This document shows positions 1 through 6,093 of a DNA stretch of 9,358 bases, one piece after another. The translations under genes were made by a program, and so were the position numbers. The notes under the pieces were generated by a model. It was given only the letters and a program-made list of their open reading frames with translations, searched no databases and had not been told where the DNA came from. The stretch is taken from assembly GCA_964582545.1 (NCBI GenBank), contig CAZOSB010000053.1:1-9358 (forward strand), written 5' to 3'. This DNA comes from JAVVUJ01 sp964582545 (GTDB lineage Bacteria; Bacillota; Clostridia; Peptostreptococcales; Anaerovoracaceae). Position 1 is the first letter of the stretch; each line of letters opens with the position of its first letter.

Positions 1-1
1 T

Positions 2-55
2 ACCAAAGCTGATTGTGGTACCTGTCCCTTTTGATATTTGACTGTGAATAGTAAC
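2..55 (+). repeat. 54-bp terminal inverted repeat, left copy
   Basis: These 54 bases are the exact reverse complement of 9305-9358; the match stops at base 56 (g here, a in the other copy read inward). The unit contains the 6-bp palindrome GGTACC (17-22) next to CTGTCCC, and begins ACCA... with a TGGT at 16-19 that could pair. No transposase or target duplication is present. The likeliest reading is one family of dispersed, REP-like intergenic repeats occurring in opposite orientation on each side of this segment, at which the assembly ended. The identity is seen directly; the family assignment is inference. Confidence 0.9.
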
Positions 56-126
56 GGATTTCATTAGTAATTTATCGTTCTTAAAGTTGATTCTTAAAAA
101 ATAATACGATTCCTATTTTCTATATG

Positions 127-810
127 CTACAAAGCCATTTCTACTGCAATATAAATCCAGGGGATAAAGATAGCCGGAATCATGTTTGCTACCTTGATCT
201 CTTTTACCTCCAAGAAGTTGAATCCCAAAGCGGCGATAAGCAGGCTTCCCACCGCTGACATCTCCCGAATAATTTCCGGTGTAAGCATGTCCTTGATCAG
301 TCCTGCCCCTAGAGCGATGCCACCTTCGTAAAAAAATACGGGGACTGCGGAAAAAGCCACGCCGATACCCATGGTGGATGCAAAAACGATGGAAATAACT
401 CCGTCCAGTATGGACTTTGCAAAGAGCATCTCATGGTTGCCCTGCAATCCACTCTCCAAAGAACCTACGATAGCCATGGATCCCGTGCAAAAAAGGATGG
501 AAGCGGTAACAAAACCTTTGGCAAAATTGCCTTCTCCAAACCCCAGCTTTGCCTCAGCCCACTTACCTAAAGCATTCATCCCCTTGTCTATGTTGATCAG
601 TTCTCCCAATATGCTTCCCACCACAAGGCTGACAATTAGCAACATAACCCTTTGATTCTCCAGAGCACCGGCAATGCCGATGTAGATGATGGAGAGACCT
701 AGAGCTTTTTTGATGATATTCTCAAACCGCTCAGGTAATCCTCTTACCAGAAATTTTCCAACCAACGTACACACGACGATAGTTATTGCATTTACGATAG
801 GTCCTAACAT
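127..810 (-). CDS. DUF554 family integral membrane protein (YdfK-like)
   Basis: A 227-residue, very hydrophobic protein with about six or seven membrane segments (roughly residues 4-22, 36-50, 55-72, 98-117, 131-160, 184-200 and 206-225). The central conserved stretch with CTGSMAIVGSLESGL (108-122), followed by KSILDG (132-137), is characteristic of the DUF554 family, whose B. subtilis member YdfK has similar length. The molecular function of the family is not established; a transport role is only a guess. The ATG at 810 is preceded by AGGAGGG (814-820) three bases away. That ribosome site overlaps the stop codon of the glycosylase gene (819-821), so the two genes are probably translationally coupled. 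No convincing intrinsic terminator follows the stop at 127; the stretch 56-126 is AT-rich with only short repeats of TTCTTAA. Confidence 0.9.
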   Translation of the reverse strand: MLGPIVNAITIVVCTLVGKFLVRGLPERFENIIKKALGLSIIYIGIAGALENQRVMLLIVSLVVGSILGELINIDKGMNALGKWAEAKLGFGEGNFAKGFVTASILFCTGSMAIVGSLESGLQGNHEMLFAKSILDGVISIVFASTMGIGVAFSAVPVFFYEGGIALGAGLIKDMLTPEIIREMSAVGSLLIAALGFNFLEVKEIKVANMIPAIFIPWIYIAVEMAL

Positions 811-818
811 GTGCCCTC

Positions 819-1703
819 CTACTTCAAAGAAATTCCTTTTTTTGTGATGTAATAAAACAAATATTGCTGTGCCATTCCCGACCAGGGAGAAAAGTGGTCA
901 CTGGCAAAGGCTTCCATAGATTTTTGATCCTTTTCATCAATGTTGTATAGCCTGTTCATAACCCGCTTCACCCATACATCTATGGGGAATGCATCGTATT
1001 TACTCATGGAAAACAATAGAATGCAATTAGCAACCTTTGGACCTACTCCGGATAGACCCGTGAGGTAAGCAAAGGCCTCTTCCGGGGATTGGGTTTCCGT
1101 TGCCTCCAATGCTCTTCCTCCATCCTCCGCTACAGCTTTAGCGGTTTTTAGAATGTAACCAGCCCTGTATCCAAGCTTACAACAATCCAAATCCCCATCC
1201 TCCAATGCCGCCAATCTATCAAAAGAAGGAAAGGTAAAATACGTTTTGCCTTTAAACGTGGTCATTTCGTCTCCAAAGCTGGTGCAGAGACTTTCTATAC
1301 AACCTTTAATTCTGGGAATATTATTGTTTTGAGAAATGATAAAGGAAATTAAGGTTTCCCACTTGTCCTGCTTTAAAATCCTGATTCCACTACCGTACCC
1401 GATGGCCTCAGCCATTATAGGATCTTTGATCGACAGTTTTCGTTTGATCTCACCATAGTCTCGTTTAAGATCAAAATAATCTTCCCAAATATCTTGAAAT
1501 TCTGCATTGGTGCAGTTTTTTATGGTTAGCAAACCACTTTCATGTTCCTGAACGGTGAGCCCTACATTGACTACCCTTTGGTATGCCACTCCCGTATAAG
1601 TACCATCTGTTTCTTTCGTCCATCGAAAACACTGTCCGCAGTCGAAGATATGATCCAAGTGAAAATCCTTTACTTTTATGTTGATTTGATGATTGACTTC
1701 CAT
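819..1703 (-). CDS. ogg: OGG1-type 8-oxoguanine DNA glycosylase/AP lyase
   Basis: A 294-residue HhH-GPD superfamily base-excision repair enzyme of the OGG1 branch, expected to remove 8-oxoguanine from DNA and to nick the abasic site. The N-terminal OGG domain has the family QCFRW motif (24-28). The segment SQNNN (124-128) matches the OGG1 NNN segment. The helix-hairpin-helix is at about 215-230 (LTGLSGVGPKVANC), with K223 at the position of human OGG1 Lys249, and D242 in PIDVWV at the position of Asp268; both catalytic residues are therefore present. Length matches characterised clostridial and human-type enzymes, not MutM. The only in-frame start is the ATG at 1703; the nearest G-rich site (GGGGGC, 1719-1724) lies 15 bases upstream, an unusually long spacing, so translation may be weak or coupled to the gene before it, which ends 58 bases upstream. 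Confidence 0.95.
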   Translation of the reverse strand: MEVNHQINIKVKDFHLDHIFDCGQCFRWTKETDGTYTGVAYQRVVNVGLTVQEHESGLLTIKNCTNAEFQDIWEDYFDLKRDYGEIKRKLSIKDPIMAEAIGYGSGIRILKQDKWETLISFIISQNNNIPRIKGCIESLCTSFGDEMTTFKGKTYFTFPSFDRLAALEDGDLDCCKLGYRAGYILKTAKAVAEDGGRALEATETQSPEEAFAYLTGLSGVGPKVANCILLFSMSKYDAFPIDVWVKRVMNRLYNIDEKDQKSMEAFASDHFSPWSGMAQQYLFYYITKKGISLK

Positions 1704-1761
1704 ATTAAAAACCGATTTGCCCCCGTCTACTTGCTTGTTTAATCTTTTATCTCTTGCGTTG

Positions 1762-2568
1762 TTATCTGATACCTCTGATCTCTACGTCAACTGCTTTGAT
1801 ATTAAAGGCCGTCATGTTCTCCACCTTTTCTGTTACAGAACGCTGCAGTTCCTTTGCAAGGTCTATCAGCTTGACTCCGAACTCAGCAAATATAAAAATG
1901 GTGATATGCATTCCCGCAGTTTTATTTTCCACATTCACCTTGATAATTCCCTCTATACCGTTCATGTTGTTGCCAATATAGGAAACCACATCCGTGATGA
2001 CCTTATCCGAAATTGAGTAATGACCTAGATAACTGAAGGTGGGTCGCACTACGGATTTCTCCAAATAAGATGCCTTTCCTCCCCGCCATCCCTTAAAGAT
2101 GCGCAGTGGATCTAAGAAATATCCGGAAAAGTCCCTTTTCAGCTGAAAGGTGGGAACCGGTATGATATGCTTTCCCAATTCCATCCTCTGTTTTCTTGCC
2201 ATCTCCCTTTCTTTTTCTGTGGTGATCTCTTCTATGGAAATCATCTCACTCAATTCAGGTAACTCTAACCTTTTTTGTATTTTGTGAATCATGCTTTCCG
2301 AAGTCCCAAGGATAAGGATGGAGCTGGGATCCAGCTCACGTATGGAGCTTATTGTCTGTTCTCTATGATTTTCCGTGTGAAAAAGTGCTGTTTTGATAGC
2401 AGCGATTTTCGTTTCTTGACGCTTTGCGGAAATTCCTGCAATAATTCGATTGCCTCGAATAAACAATCCATCATCTATGATGCTTTCGATGCCTCTATCC
2501 TTACATAGGTTCATAGCTTGGTAGCTTTTCCCCGTTCCACTTTTCCCGACCAATCCATATACTTTCAT
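1762..2568 (-). CDS. P-loop NTPase / Asp23-Gls24 domain fusion protein
   Basis: A 268-residue protein in two parts. The N-terminus has a clear Walker A, GKSGTGKS (8-15), directly after a beta strand (KVYGLV), then an acidic pair in IIDDGLFI (30-36) and a hydrophobic strand SSILILG (82-88) without the usual Walker B aspartate. A charged helical linker (about 112-135) leads to a C-terminal domain (about 176-268) that reads as an Asp23/Gls24 (DUF322) domain: YSISDKVITDVVSYI...GIEGIIKVNVENKTAGMHITIFIFAEFGVKLI, ending in VDVEIRGI. Asp23/Gls24 proteins are linked to envelope stress in Firmicutes; the nucleotide-binding half suggests a switch or small-molecule/nucleic-acid kinase-like fold, but the substrate is unknown. 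The ATG at 2568 follows AAGGTG (2573-2578) with a short spacer. It is the first gene of the cluster with ogg and the DUF554 gene. Confidence 0.8.
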   Translation of the reverse strand: MKVYGLVGKSGTGKSYQAMNLCKDRGIESIIDDGLFIRGNRIIAGISAKRQETKIAAIKTALFHTENHREQTISSIRELDPSSILILGTSESMIHKIQKRLELPELSEMISIEEITTEKEREMARKQRMELGKHIIPVPTFQLKRDFSGYFLDPLRIFKGWRGGKASYLEKSVVRPTFSYLGHYSISDKVITDVVSYIGNNMNGIEGIIKVNVENKTAGMHITIFIFAEFGVKLIDLAKELQRSVTEKVENMTAFNIKAVDVEIRGIR

Positions 2569-2595
2569 TTTTCACCTTAATGTTTTCTAAATTCT

Positions 2596-2622
2596 ATTTT
2601 ATTGAAGTTATAAGCTTGTCTA
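2596..2622 (-). promoter_or_regulatory. Weak candidate promoter for the P-loop/Asp23-ogg-DUF554 cluster
   Basis: Read on the minus strand, TAGACA (2617-2622, five of six to TTGACA) precedes TAAAAT (2596-2601, five of six to TATAAT), but the spacer is only 15 bases, short for sigma-A. The region is AT-rich, so chance matches are likely. It would be divergent from, and almost touching, the ferredoxin promoter. Confidence 0.3.
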
Positions 2623-2630
2623 AAAAAAAC

Positions 2631-2659
2631 TTGTTATTCTAAAATGGTTCTGATATAAT
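2631..2659 (+). promoter_or_regulatory. Sigma-A promoter of the ferredoxin gene
   Basis: TTGTTA (2631-2636) and a perfect TATAAT (2654-2659) are separated by 17 bases, and the -10 box is preceded by TGA, making a TGn extended -10. Transcription should begin near 2666, giving a leader of about 30 bases that carries the strong ribosome site AAGGAGG. This is the best-matching promoter in the window and suggests high expression. Confidence 0.85.
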
Positions 2660-2695
2660 AAGGCTGCTAATCATACTAAAAAGGAGGAATTCATT

Positions 2696-2866
2696 ATGGC
2701 ATTTGTAATCAAAGATTCTTGTATCAGCTGTGGTGCTTGCGTATCAGAGTGTCCAACAGAAGCTATTAGCGAAGGCGACGGTATCTATGTAATCGATCCC
2801 GACAAATGCATCGATTGTGGTGCTTGTGCAGGCGTTTGCCCAGTTGATGCTCCGGTGGAAGCATAA
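2696..2866 (+). CDS. 2[4Fe-4S] clostridial-type ferredoxin
   Basis: A 56-residue electron carrier, the only plus-strand gene in the window. It has two cluster motifs of the CxxCxxCxxxCP type: C9, C12, C15, C19 followed by P20, and C38, C41, C44, C48 followed by P49. In this family the last cysteine of each motif completes the cluster of the other, giving two low-potential [4Fe-4S] centres; typical partners are pyruvate:ferredoxin oxidoreductase, hydrogenase, Rnf and bifurcating enzymes. Length (about 55) and the internal two-fold symmetry match clostridial ferredoxins exactly. The ATG is preceded by AAGGAGG (2681-2687) with a good spacer, and the gene ends in tandem stops TAATAA. It stands alone between its own promoter and terminator, head-to-head with the P-loop/Asp23 gene and tail-to-tail with rex. 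Confidence 0.97.
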   Translation: MAFVIKDSCISCGACVSECPTEAISEGDGIYVIDPDKCIDCGACAGVCPVDAPVEA

Positions 2867-2887
2867 TAAAATTATATCTGTAAGTAC

Positions 2888-2915
2888 AATAACCGTTTCC
2901 AAGGAAACGGTTATT
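2888..2915. terminator. Bidirectional intrinsic terminator between ferredoxin and rex
   Basis: A perfect inverted repeat: arms 2888-2900 and 2903-2915 (core AACCGTTTCC / GGAAACGGTT), realistically an 11-bp stem with a CCAAGG loop. It lies 22 bases after the ferredoxin stop and 8 bases from the rex stop at 2924, between convergent genes. The T-run is broken on both strands (TTTCATTATCTTATTT on plus), so efficiency may be moderate. Confidence 0.8.
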
Positions 2916-2923
2916 TCATTATC

Positions 2924-3571
2924 TTATTTCTGTCCTTGGCTACTGATCTTATTCATCTCGTATGACAGGGAATGCAAGCTATCACTCAAATGTACATTTT
3001 CTAATGCCACATTCTTTGGCACCACCAAATCCATAGGTGCAAAGTTCCAGATACCTTTAATCCCCGCAGAGATTAATTCATCCGCTACACCCTGCGCTGT
3101 GCCTTTCGGTGTACAGATGATACCTATGTCGATGCCCTTTTCCGCTACATATCGATGCATTTCATCATAATCCATAATCTGAATATCATTTACTATGTTC
3201 CCTACTAATTTGGGATTGATGTCAAACATTCCACTTACTATAAATCCCGACTTGTAGTAGTAGGTATAGTTTGCAATTGCCTGACCTAAATTGCCCGAAC
3301 CCACTATGATCATTTTGTAGTCCTTGTCAATTCCCAAAATGTTGCTGATATTATCGTGAAGGGATTCTACATTGTAACCGTATCCTTGCTGACCAAACCC
3401 ACCAAAATTGTTGAAATCCTGTCTGATCTGGGAAGCAGTGTAACCGATGAGATTACTTAGCTCATTGGAAGAAATCCGATCCACTTCCTTTTTCTTCAAC
3501 TCATATAAATATCGTCTATAACGCGGTAATCTCTTAATAACTGCTTTTGATATTTTGCTATATTCTTTCAT
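2924..3571 (-). CDS. rex: Redox-sensing transcriptional repressor Rex
   Basis: A 215-residue Rex repressor, which senses the NADH/NAD+ ratio and releases DNA when NADH binds, derepressing fermentation and hydrogen/electron-disposal genes in clostridia. The N-terminal winged helix (about 1-80) contains ISSNELSNLIGYTASQIRQD (33-52, recognition region) and the FNNFGGFGQQGYGY segment. The Rossmann domain has VGSGNLGQA (90-98) with the GxGxxG dinucleotide loop and the acidic end of the second strand in FDINPKLVG (D117). NFAPMDLVVP (176-185) precedes the C-terminal domain-swap helix. An in-frame TTG at 3610 would add 13 residues but has no ribosome site; ATG 3571 follows AAGGAT at a six-base spacing and gives the usual family length. 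It has its own promoter and is convergent with the ferredoxin gene. No clear TTGTTAA-N4-TTAACAA Rex operator was found in this window. Confidence 0.97.
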   Translation of the reverse strand: MKEYSKISKAVIKRLPRYRRYLYELKKKEVDRISSNELSNLIGYTASQIRQDFNNFGGFGQQGYGYNVESLHDNISNILGIDKDYKMIIVGSGNLGQAIANYTYYYKSGFIVSGMFDINPKLVGNIVNDIQIMDYDEMHRYVAEKGIDIGIICTPKGTAQGVADELISAGIKGIWNFAPMDLVVPKNVALENVHLSDSLHSLSYEMNKISSQGQK

Positions 3572-3694
3572 AATAATATCCTTAACTTTATAATTTATAC
3601 TAACCCGCAAATAAAATCATACAATGTTTTTTGTTGCAGAATAGTATTATAAGCTCATTCAACTTAACTTTTATCTTGTCCGTAAAGCTTATAT

Positions 3695-3723
3695 ATTATA
3701 TCATCTAGTATATTTTTTTACAA
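3695..3723 (-). promoter_or_regulatory. Promoter of rex
   Basis: On the minus strand TTGTAA (3718-3723) and a perfect TATAAT (3695-3700) are 17 bases apart. The start would fall near 3688, leaving a leader of roughly 115 bases before the ATG at 3571. The -35 box begins just after the acpP terminator, so rex is a separate transcription unit. A second TATAAT on the same strand (3646-3651) lacks a good -35 box. Confidence 0.65.
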
Positions 3724-3732
3724 CTAAAAGAT

Positions 3733-3758
3733 TAAAAACCCGCCGTAGCGAGTTTTTT
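3733..3758 (-). terminator. Intrinsic terminator of acpP
   Basis: Read on the minus strand the RNA forms a 10-bp stem, AAAAACUCGC (3748-3757) with GCGGGUUUUU (3734-3743) including one U-G pair, closed by the loop UACG between C and G, a member of the very stable UNCG tetraloop class. The stem ends in a U-run and lies 8 bases after the acpP stop codon. Confidence 0.9.
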
Positions 3759-3765
3759 AATTTGA

Positions 3766-3996
3766 TTAATTCAGGTTTTCTTCTACATATCTGACTATGT
3801 CGCCGATGTTTTGGAATTTTTCAGCATCCTCATCCGGTACTTCAATTTCAAATTCATCTTCAATTGCCATGATTATTTCTACTGCATCTAATGAGTCAGC
3901 CTCTAAGTCTTTCATCAACTGAGTTTCCATAGTTACAGCAGATTCGTCTACACCTAATTGTTCAACAATTATTTCTCTTATTTTCTCAAATGCCAT
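3766..3996 (-). CDS. acpP: Acyl carrier protein
   Basis: A 76-residue acidic acyl carrier protein of fatty-acid and phospholipid synthesis. S35 in the signature ADSLDAVE (33-40) is the expected 4'-phosphopantetheine attachment site; the four-helix layout, the acidic helix II (DSLDAVEIIMAIEDEFEIEVPDEDAE) and the C-terminal GDIVRYVEENL are all typical. The ATG at 3996 follows a perfect GGAGGT (4003-4008) six bases away; an in-frame TTG start at 4080 would add 28 residues but lacks a ribosome site and lies at or before the promoter, so it is rejected. In many Firmicutes acpP sits with plsX and fabD/fabG; here it stands alone with its own terminator, between the ABC-F gene and rex. The leader contains a long near-palindrome that may be an operator. 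Confidence 0.97.
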   Translation of the reverse strand: MAFEKIREIIVEQLGVDESAVTMETQLMKDLEADSLDAVEIIMAIEDEFEIEVPDEDAEKFQNIGDIVRYVEENLN

Positions 3997-4020
3997 ATTT
4001 TTACCTCCAAAATTATCAAG

Positions 4021-4049
4021 TAATTCAGTAATGTTACATTTACTAATTA
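4021..4049. promoter_or_regulatory. 29-bp near-palindrome in the acpP leader (possible operator)
   Basis: The arms TAATT (4021-4025) and AATTA (4045-4049) pair exactly, as do AATGT (4030-4034) and ACATT (4036-4040) around a central base; if one base is allowed to bulge on each side, the intervening AGTAA/TTACT also pairs, so nearly the whole 29 bases is symmetric. It lies between the candidate -10 box (4060-4065) and the ribosome site (4003-4008), just after the expected transcription start. Its half-site TTAGTA resembles the half-site remembered for the lipid regulator FapR, but the spacing is longer than a FapR box. Function is inference. Confidence 0.45.
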
Positions 4050-4059
4050 CGTCAAAACT

Positions 4060-4088
4060 ATTATAGATGACAGTTTTCAATACTGCAA
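4060..4088 (-). promoter_or_regulatory. Candidate promoter of acpP
   Basis: A perfect TATAAT on the minus strand (4060-4065) lies 64 bases upstream of the acpP ATG. At a 17-base spacing the -35 position reads TTGCAG (4083-4088), only three of six to consensus. An alternative TTGACG (4050-4055) has no good -10 box at the right distance. A start near 4053 would place the leader palindrome immediately downstream. Confidence 0.5.
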
Positions 4089-4129
4089 TAGTTTTTTTAA
4101 TATTTTAATGTTTATTTTTATGTTATCTT

Positions 4130-6082
4130 TTATTCCATAGGGTTTATAGTAACCCATTTTTCATATTTTATTTCTAAAGCTTCTTTTAATCGTGCGTGTT
4201 CTCCCTGTAATTCTGTCAATTTTTGATGATCCGCAAAATTTTCTTCTTTGCACATCTCTTCTTCTATAGAGATTATTTTATCCTCAACTTCCTCAATTTC
4301 TCTTTCCAATTGTTGTATTTGCCGTTCTTTTCTCTTTTTTTCCGCCTGATTTTCCTTATCCAGCTTTCGATTTAACTTGTTTTGCTCTTTTGCAGATAAA
4401 TCCTTTGCGGAAGAATCTGATGATAAATTTTCCAGATGTTTTTTCCCTGATTCTATGGATTGTTTCTTTTCAACGTAGTAATCGTATCCGCCTAAAAAAT
4501 TGGTAATGGTGTTTCTGTGTAATTCAAAAATTCTGTCAGGTATCTTATTTAGGAAGTATCGATCGTGGGATACGACGATAACAGTACCTTCAAATTCCAT
4601 TAGAGCTTGTTCAAAGGCTTCTTTGGAGCTGATATCCAAATGGTTGGTAGGTTCATCCATCAGCAGTACATTTGCACCGGATAACATGATCTTTAAAAGA
4701 GCCAACCTTGCTTTTTCTCCGCCACTTAAATTGGAAACCTCTTTAAATACATCATCGCCCCTAAAGAGATACGCACCCAGAAGATTTCGCAGCTCCCCTT
4801 CTGTGTATTTCCGATATTGGGAATGAAGTTCCTCCAATACGGTGGAATGCCCCGTTAGAATCTTTTGCTCTTGATCATAATATCCAAAGACTACTTGGTT
4901 TCCCAGCTTGACATAACCCTGATCTGGAGAAAGTCTGCCCATGATAATTTTCAGCAAGGTTGTTTTACCTATGCCATTATTCCCCACCAAACAAATCTTC
5001 TCTCCCTTTTTAATATCAAAGCTGATATTCTCAAAGAGTGTTTTCTTATGATCTCCCAAACCAAAGCTCTTGGAAAGCTGAAATCCAAAGATTACGTCAT
5101 TTCCTGTCTGATAATTTTGGGTAAAAACCACCTTCATGGTTCCATTGGATCCAGCAGGAGCATCCAACTTTTCAATCTTTTCAAGTCTCTTTTCTCTGGA
5201 TCGAGCTCTTTTAGCTAATTTTTCAGTACCATGCTGTTTAAATCGTCTAATGATTTCTTCTTGTTTTTTTATTTCCGATTGTTGGCTTTCATATCTTTTT
5301 GTAGTTTCCTCTATACGAAATTTCCTCTTTTGCACAAATTCCGTATAATTGCCATCATATGTAAAGAGCTTTTTATTATCTAATTCAAAAATTTTATTGA
5401 CTACCTGATCTAAGAAATATCGATCGTGGGATATGATCACTAAGGTGCCGTTATATGCCTTTAAGTATTGTTCAAGCCATTTTAAAGTTCCAATATCTAA
5501 GTGGTTGGTAGGTTCATCTAAAAATAATATCTGAGGTCTTTTCAGCAACAGTACCGCTAGAGCCAGTCTTGTTTTTTCACCTCCACTCAATTTCGTAATT
5601 TTTTTTTCATAAACCTCTTCACCAAAGGCCATGCTATTTAATATGCCCTTTATCTCACTCTTATAACTAAAACCCCTATTTATTTCAAAGTTTTCTTGAA
5701 GCTCTTCATATTGCTTTAGAAGCCCATCCACCTTACTGCCTTTTGCTGATTGTTCAGATATTTCATGGGCTAACATCTCCAAGTCCTTCTCCATTTGAAT
5801 CACTTCGGCAAAGATGGATTCCACCTCATGGTAGACGGTGTTTTCGGAGGAAAAGTGTTCAGACTGCTTTAAATAACCTATGGAGATATTTTTGCCCATA
5901 AAAAATTCTCCGCTGCTTGGCGAAGAATCCCCTGCCAAAACATTCAGCAGAGTAGTCTTTCCTGCACCGTTATTTCCTACAATACCGATTTTATCCTCTG
6001 AACTGATTTGAAAAGATATGTCAGAAAAAATTTCTTTCACTCCAAAAGATTTGGAAAGTTTATTTGCTGTTAATAATATCAT
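4130..6082 (-). CDS. ABC-F family ATPase, YdiF/Uup-like
   Basis: A 650-residue soluble protein with two ABC domains and no membrane segments, as in ABC-F proteins that act on the ribosome. Domain 1 has Walker A GNNGAGKT (36-43), signature LSGGEK (165-170), DEPTNHLD (189-196) and H-loop SHDRYFL (218-224). Domain 2 has GNNGIGKT (368-375), LSGGEK (452-457), DEPTNHLD (476-483) and SHDRYFL (505-511). The basic interdomain linker (about 245-315), which contacts P-site tRNA in the family, is present. A charged C-terminal coiled coil (about 560-640) resembles the C-terminal domain of Uup and YdiF. Catalytic E190 and E477 are intact. The last gene of the t6A operon, it starts 11 bases after the tsaD stop with AGGA just upstream of ATG 6082. 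Its place matches B. subtilis ydiF. A housekeeping translation factor is more likely than an antibiotic-resistance ABC-F. Confidence 0.95.
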   Translation of the reverse strand: MILLTANKLSKSFGVKEIFSDISFQISSEDKIGIVGNNGAGKTTLLNVLAGDSSPSSGEFFMGKNISIGYLKQSEHFSSENTVYHEVESIFAEVIQMEKDLEMLAHEISEQSAKGSKVDGLLKQYEELQENFEINRGFSYKSEIKGILNSMAFGEEVYEKKITKLSGGEKTRLALAVLLLKRPQILFLDEPTNHLDIGTLKWLEQYLKAYNGTLVIISHDRYFLDQVVNKIFELDNKKLFTYDGNYTEFVQKRKFRIEETTKRYESQQSEIKKQEEIIRRFKQHGTEKLAKRARSREKRLEKIEKLDAPAGSNGTMKVVFTQNYQTGNDVIFGFQLSKSFGLGDHKKTLFENISFDIKKGEKICLVGNNGIGKTTLLKIIMGRLSPDQGYVKLGNQVVFGYYDQEQKILTGHSTVLEELHSQYRKYTEGELRNLLGAYLFRGDDVFKEVSNLSGGEKARLALLKIMLSGANVLLMDEPTNHLDISSKEAFEQALMEFEGTVIVVSHDRYFLNKIPDRIFELHRNTITNFLGGYDYYVEKKQSIESGKKHLENLSSDSSAKDLSAKEQNKLNRKLDKENQAEKKRKERQIQQLEREIEEVEDKIISIEEEMCKEENFADHQKLTELQGEHARLKEALEIKYEKWVTINPME

Positions 6083-6093
6083 AAATTCCTGCC

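Noticed and set aside
2631..2648. Rex operator at the ferredoxin promoter
   Set aside because: TTGTTA matches one half of TTGTTAA-N4-TTAACAA, but the other half is absent, and TTGTTA is equally explained as the -35 box.
2817..3170. 117-residue plus-strand frame overlapping the ferredoxin end and rex
   Set aside because: It runs through the ferredoxin stop in another frame, through the terminator hairpin and antisense to rex; no ribosome site of its own.
3572..3610. Longer Rex from a TTG at 3610
   Set aside because: No ribosome site precedes it, and the extra 13 residues are not typical of Rex; ATG 3571 has AAGGAT at good spacing.
3648..3693. Inverted repeat TATAAGCT...AGCTTATA in the rex leader as a riboswitch or attenuator
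   Set aside because: The arms are only 8 bp, AT-rich, separated by 30 bases, and one arm overlaps the expected transcription start; no U-run follows.
3997..4080. Longer acyl carrier protein from a TTG at 4080
   Set aside because: The extension is unlike any ACP, it overlaps the candidate promoter and palindrome, and the ATG at 3996 has a perfect GGAGGT.
4081..4129. Terminator after the ABC-F gene
   Set aside because: The stretch is T- and A-rich but has no GC-containing stem, so read-through into acpP cannot be excluded and no terminator is claimed.
4500..5218. Plus-strand frames antisense to the ABC-F gene
   Set aside because: They lie opposite highly conserved ATPase motifs and have no start signals; they are shadows.
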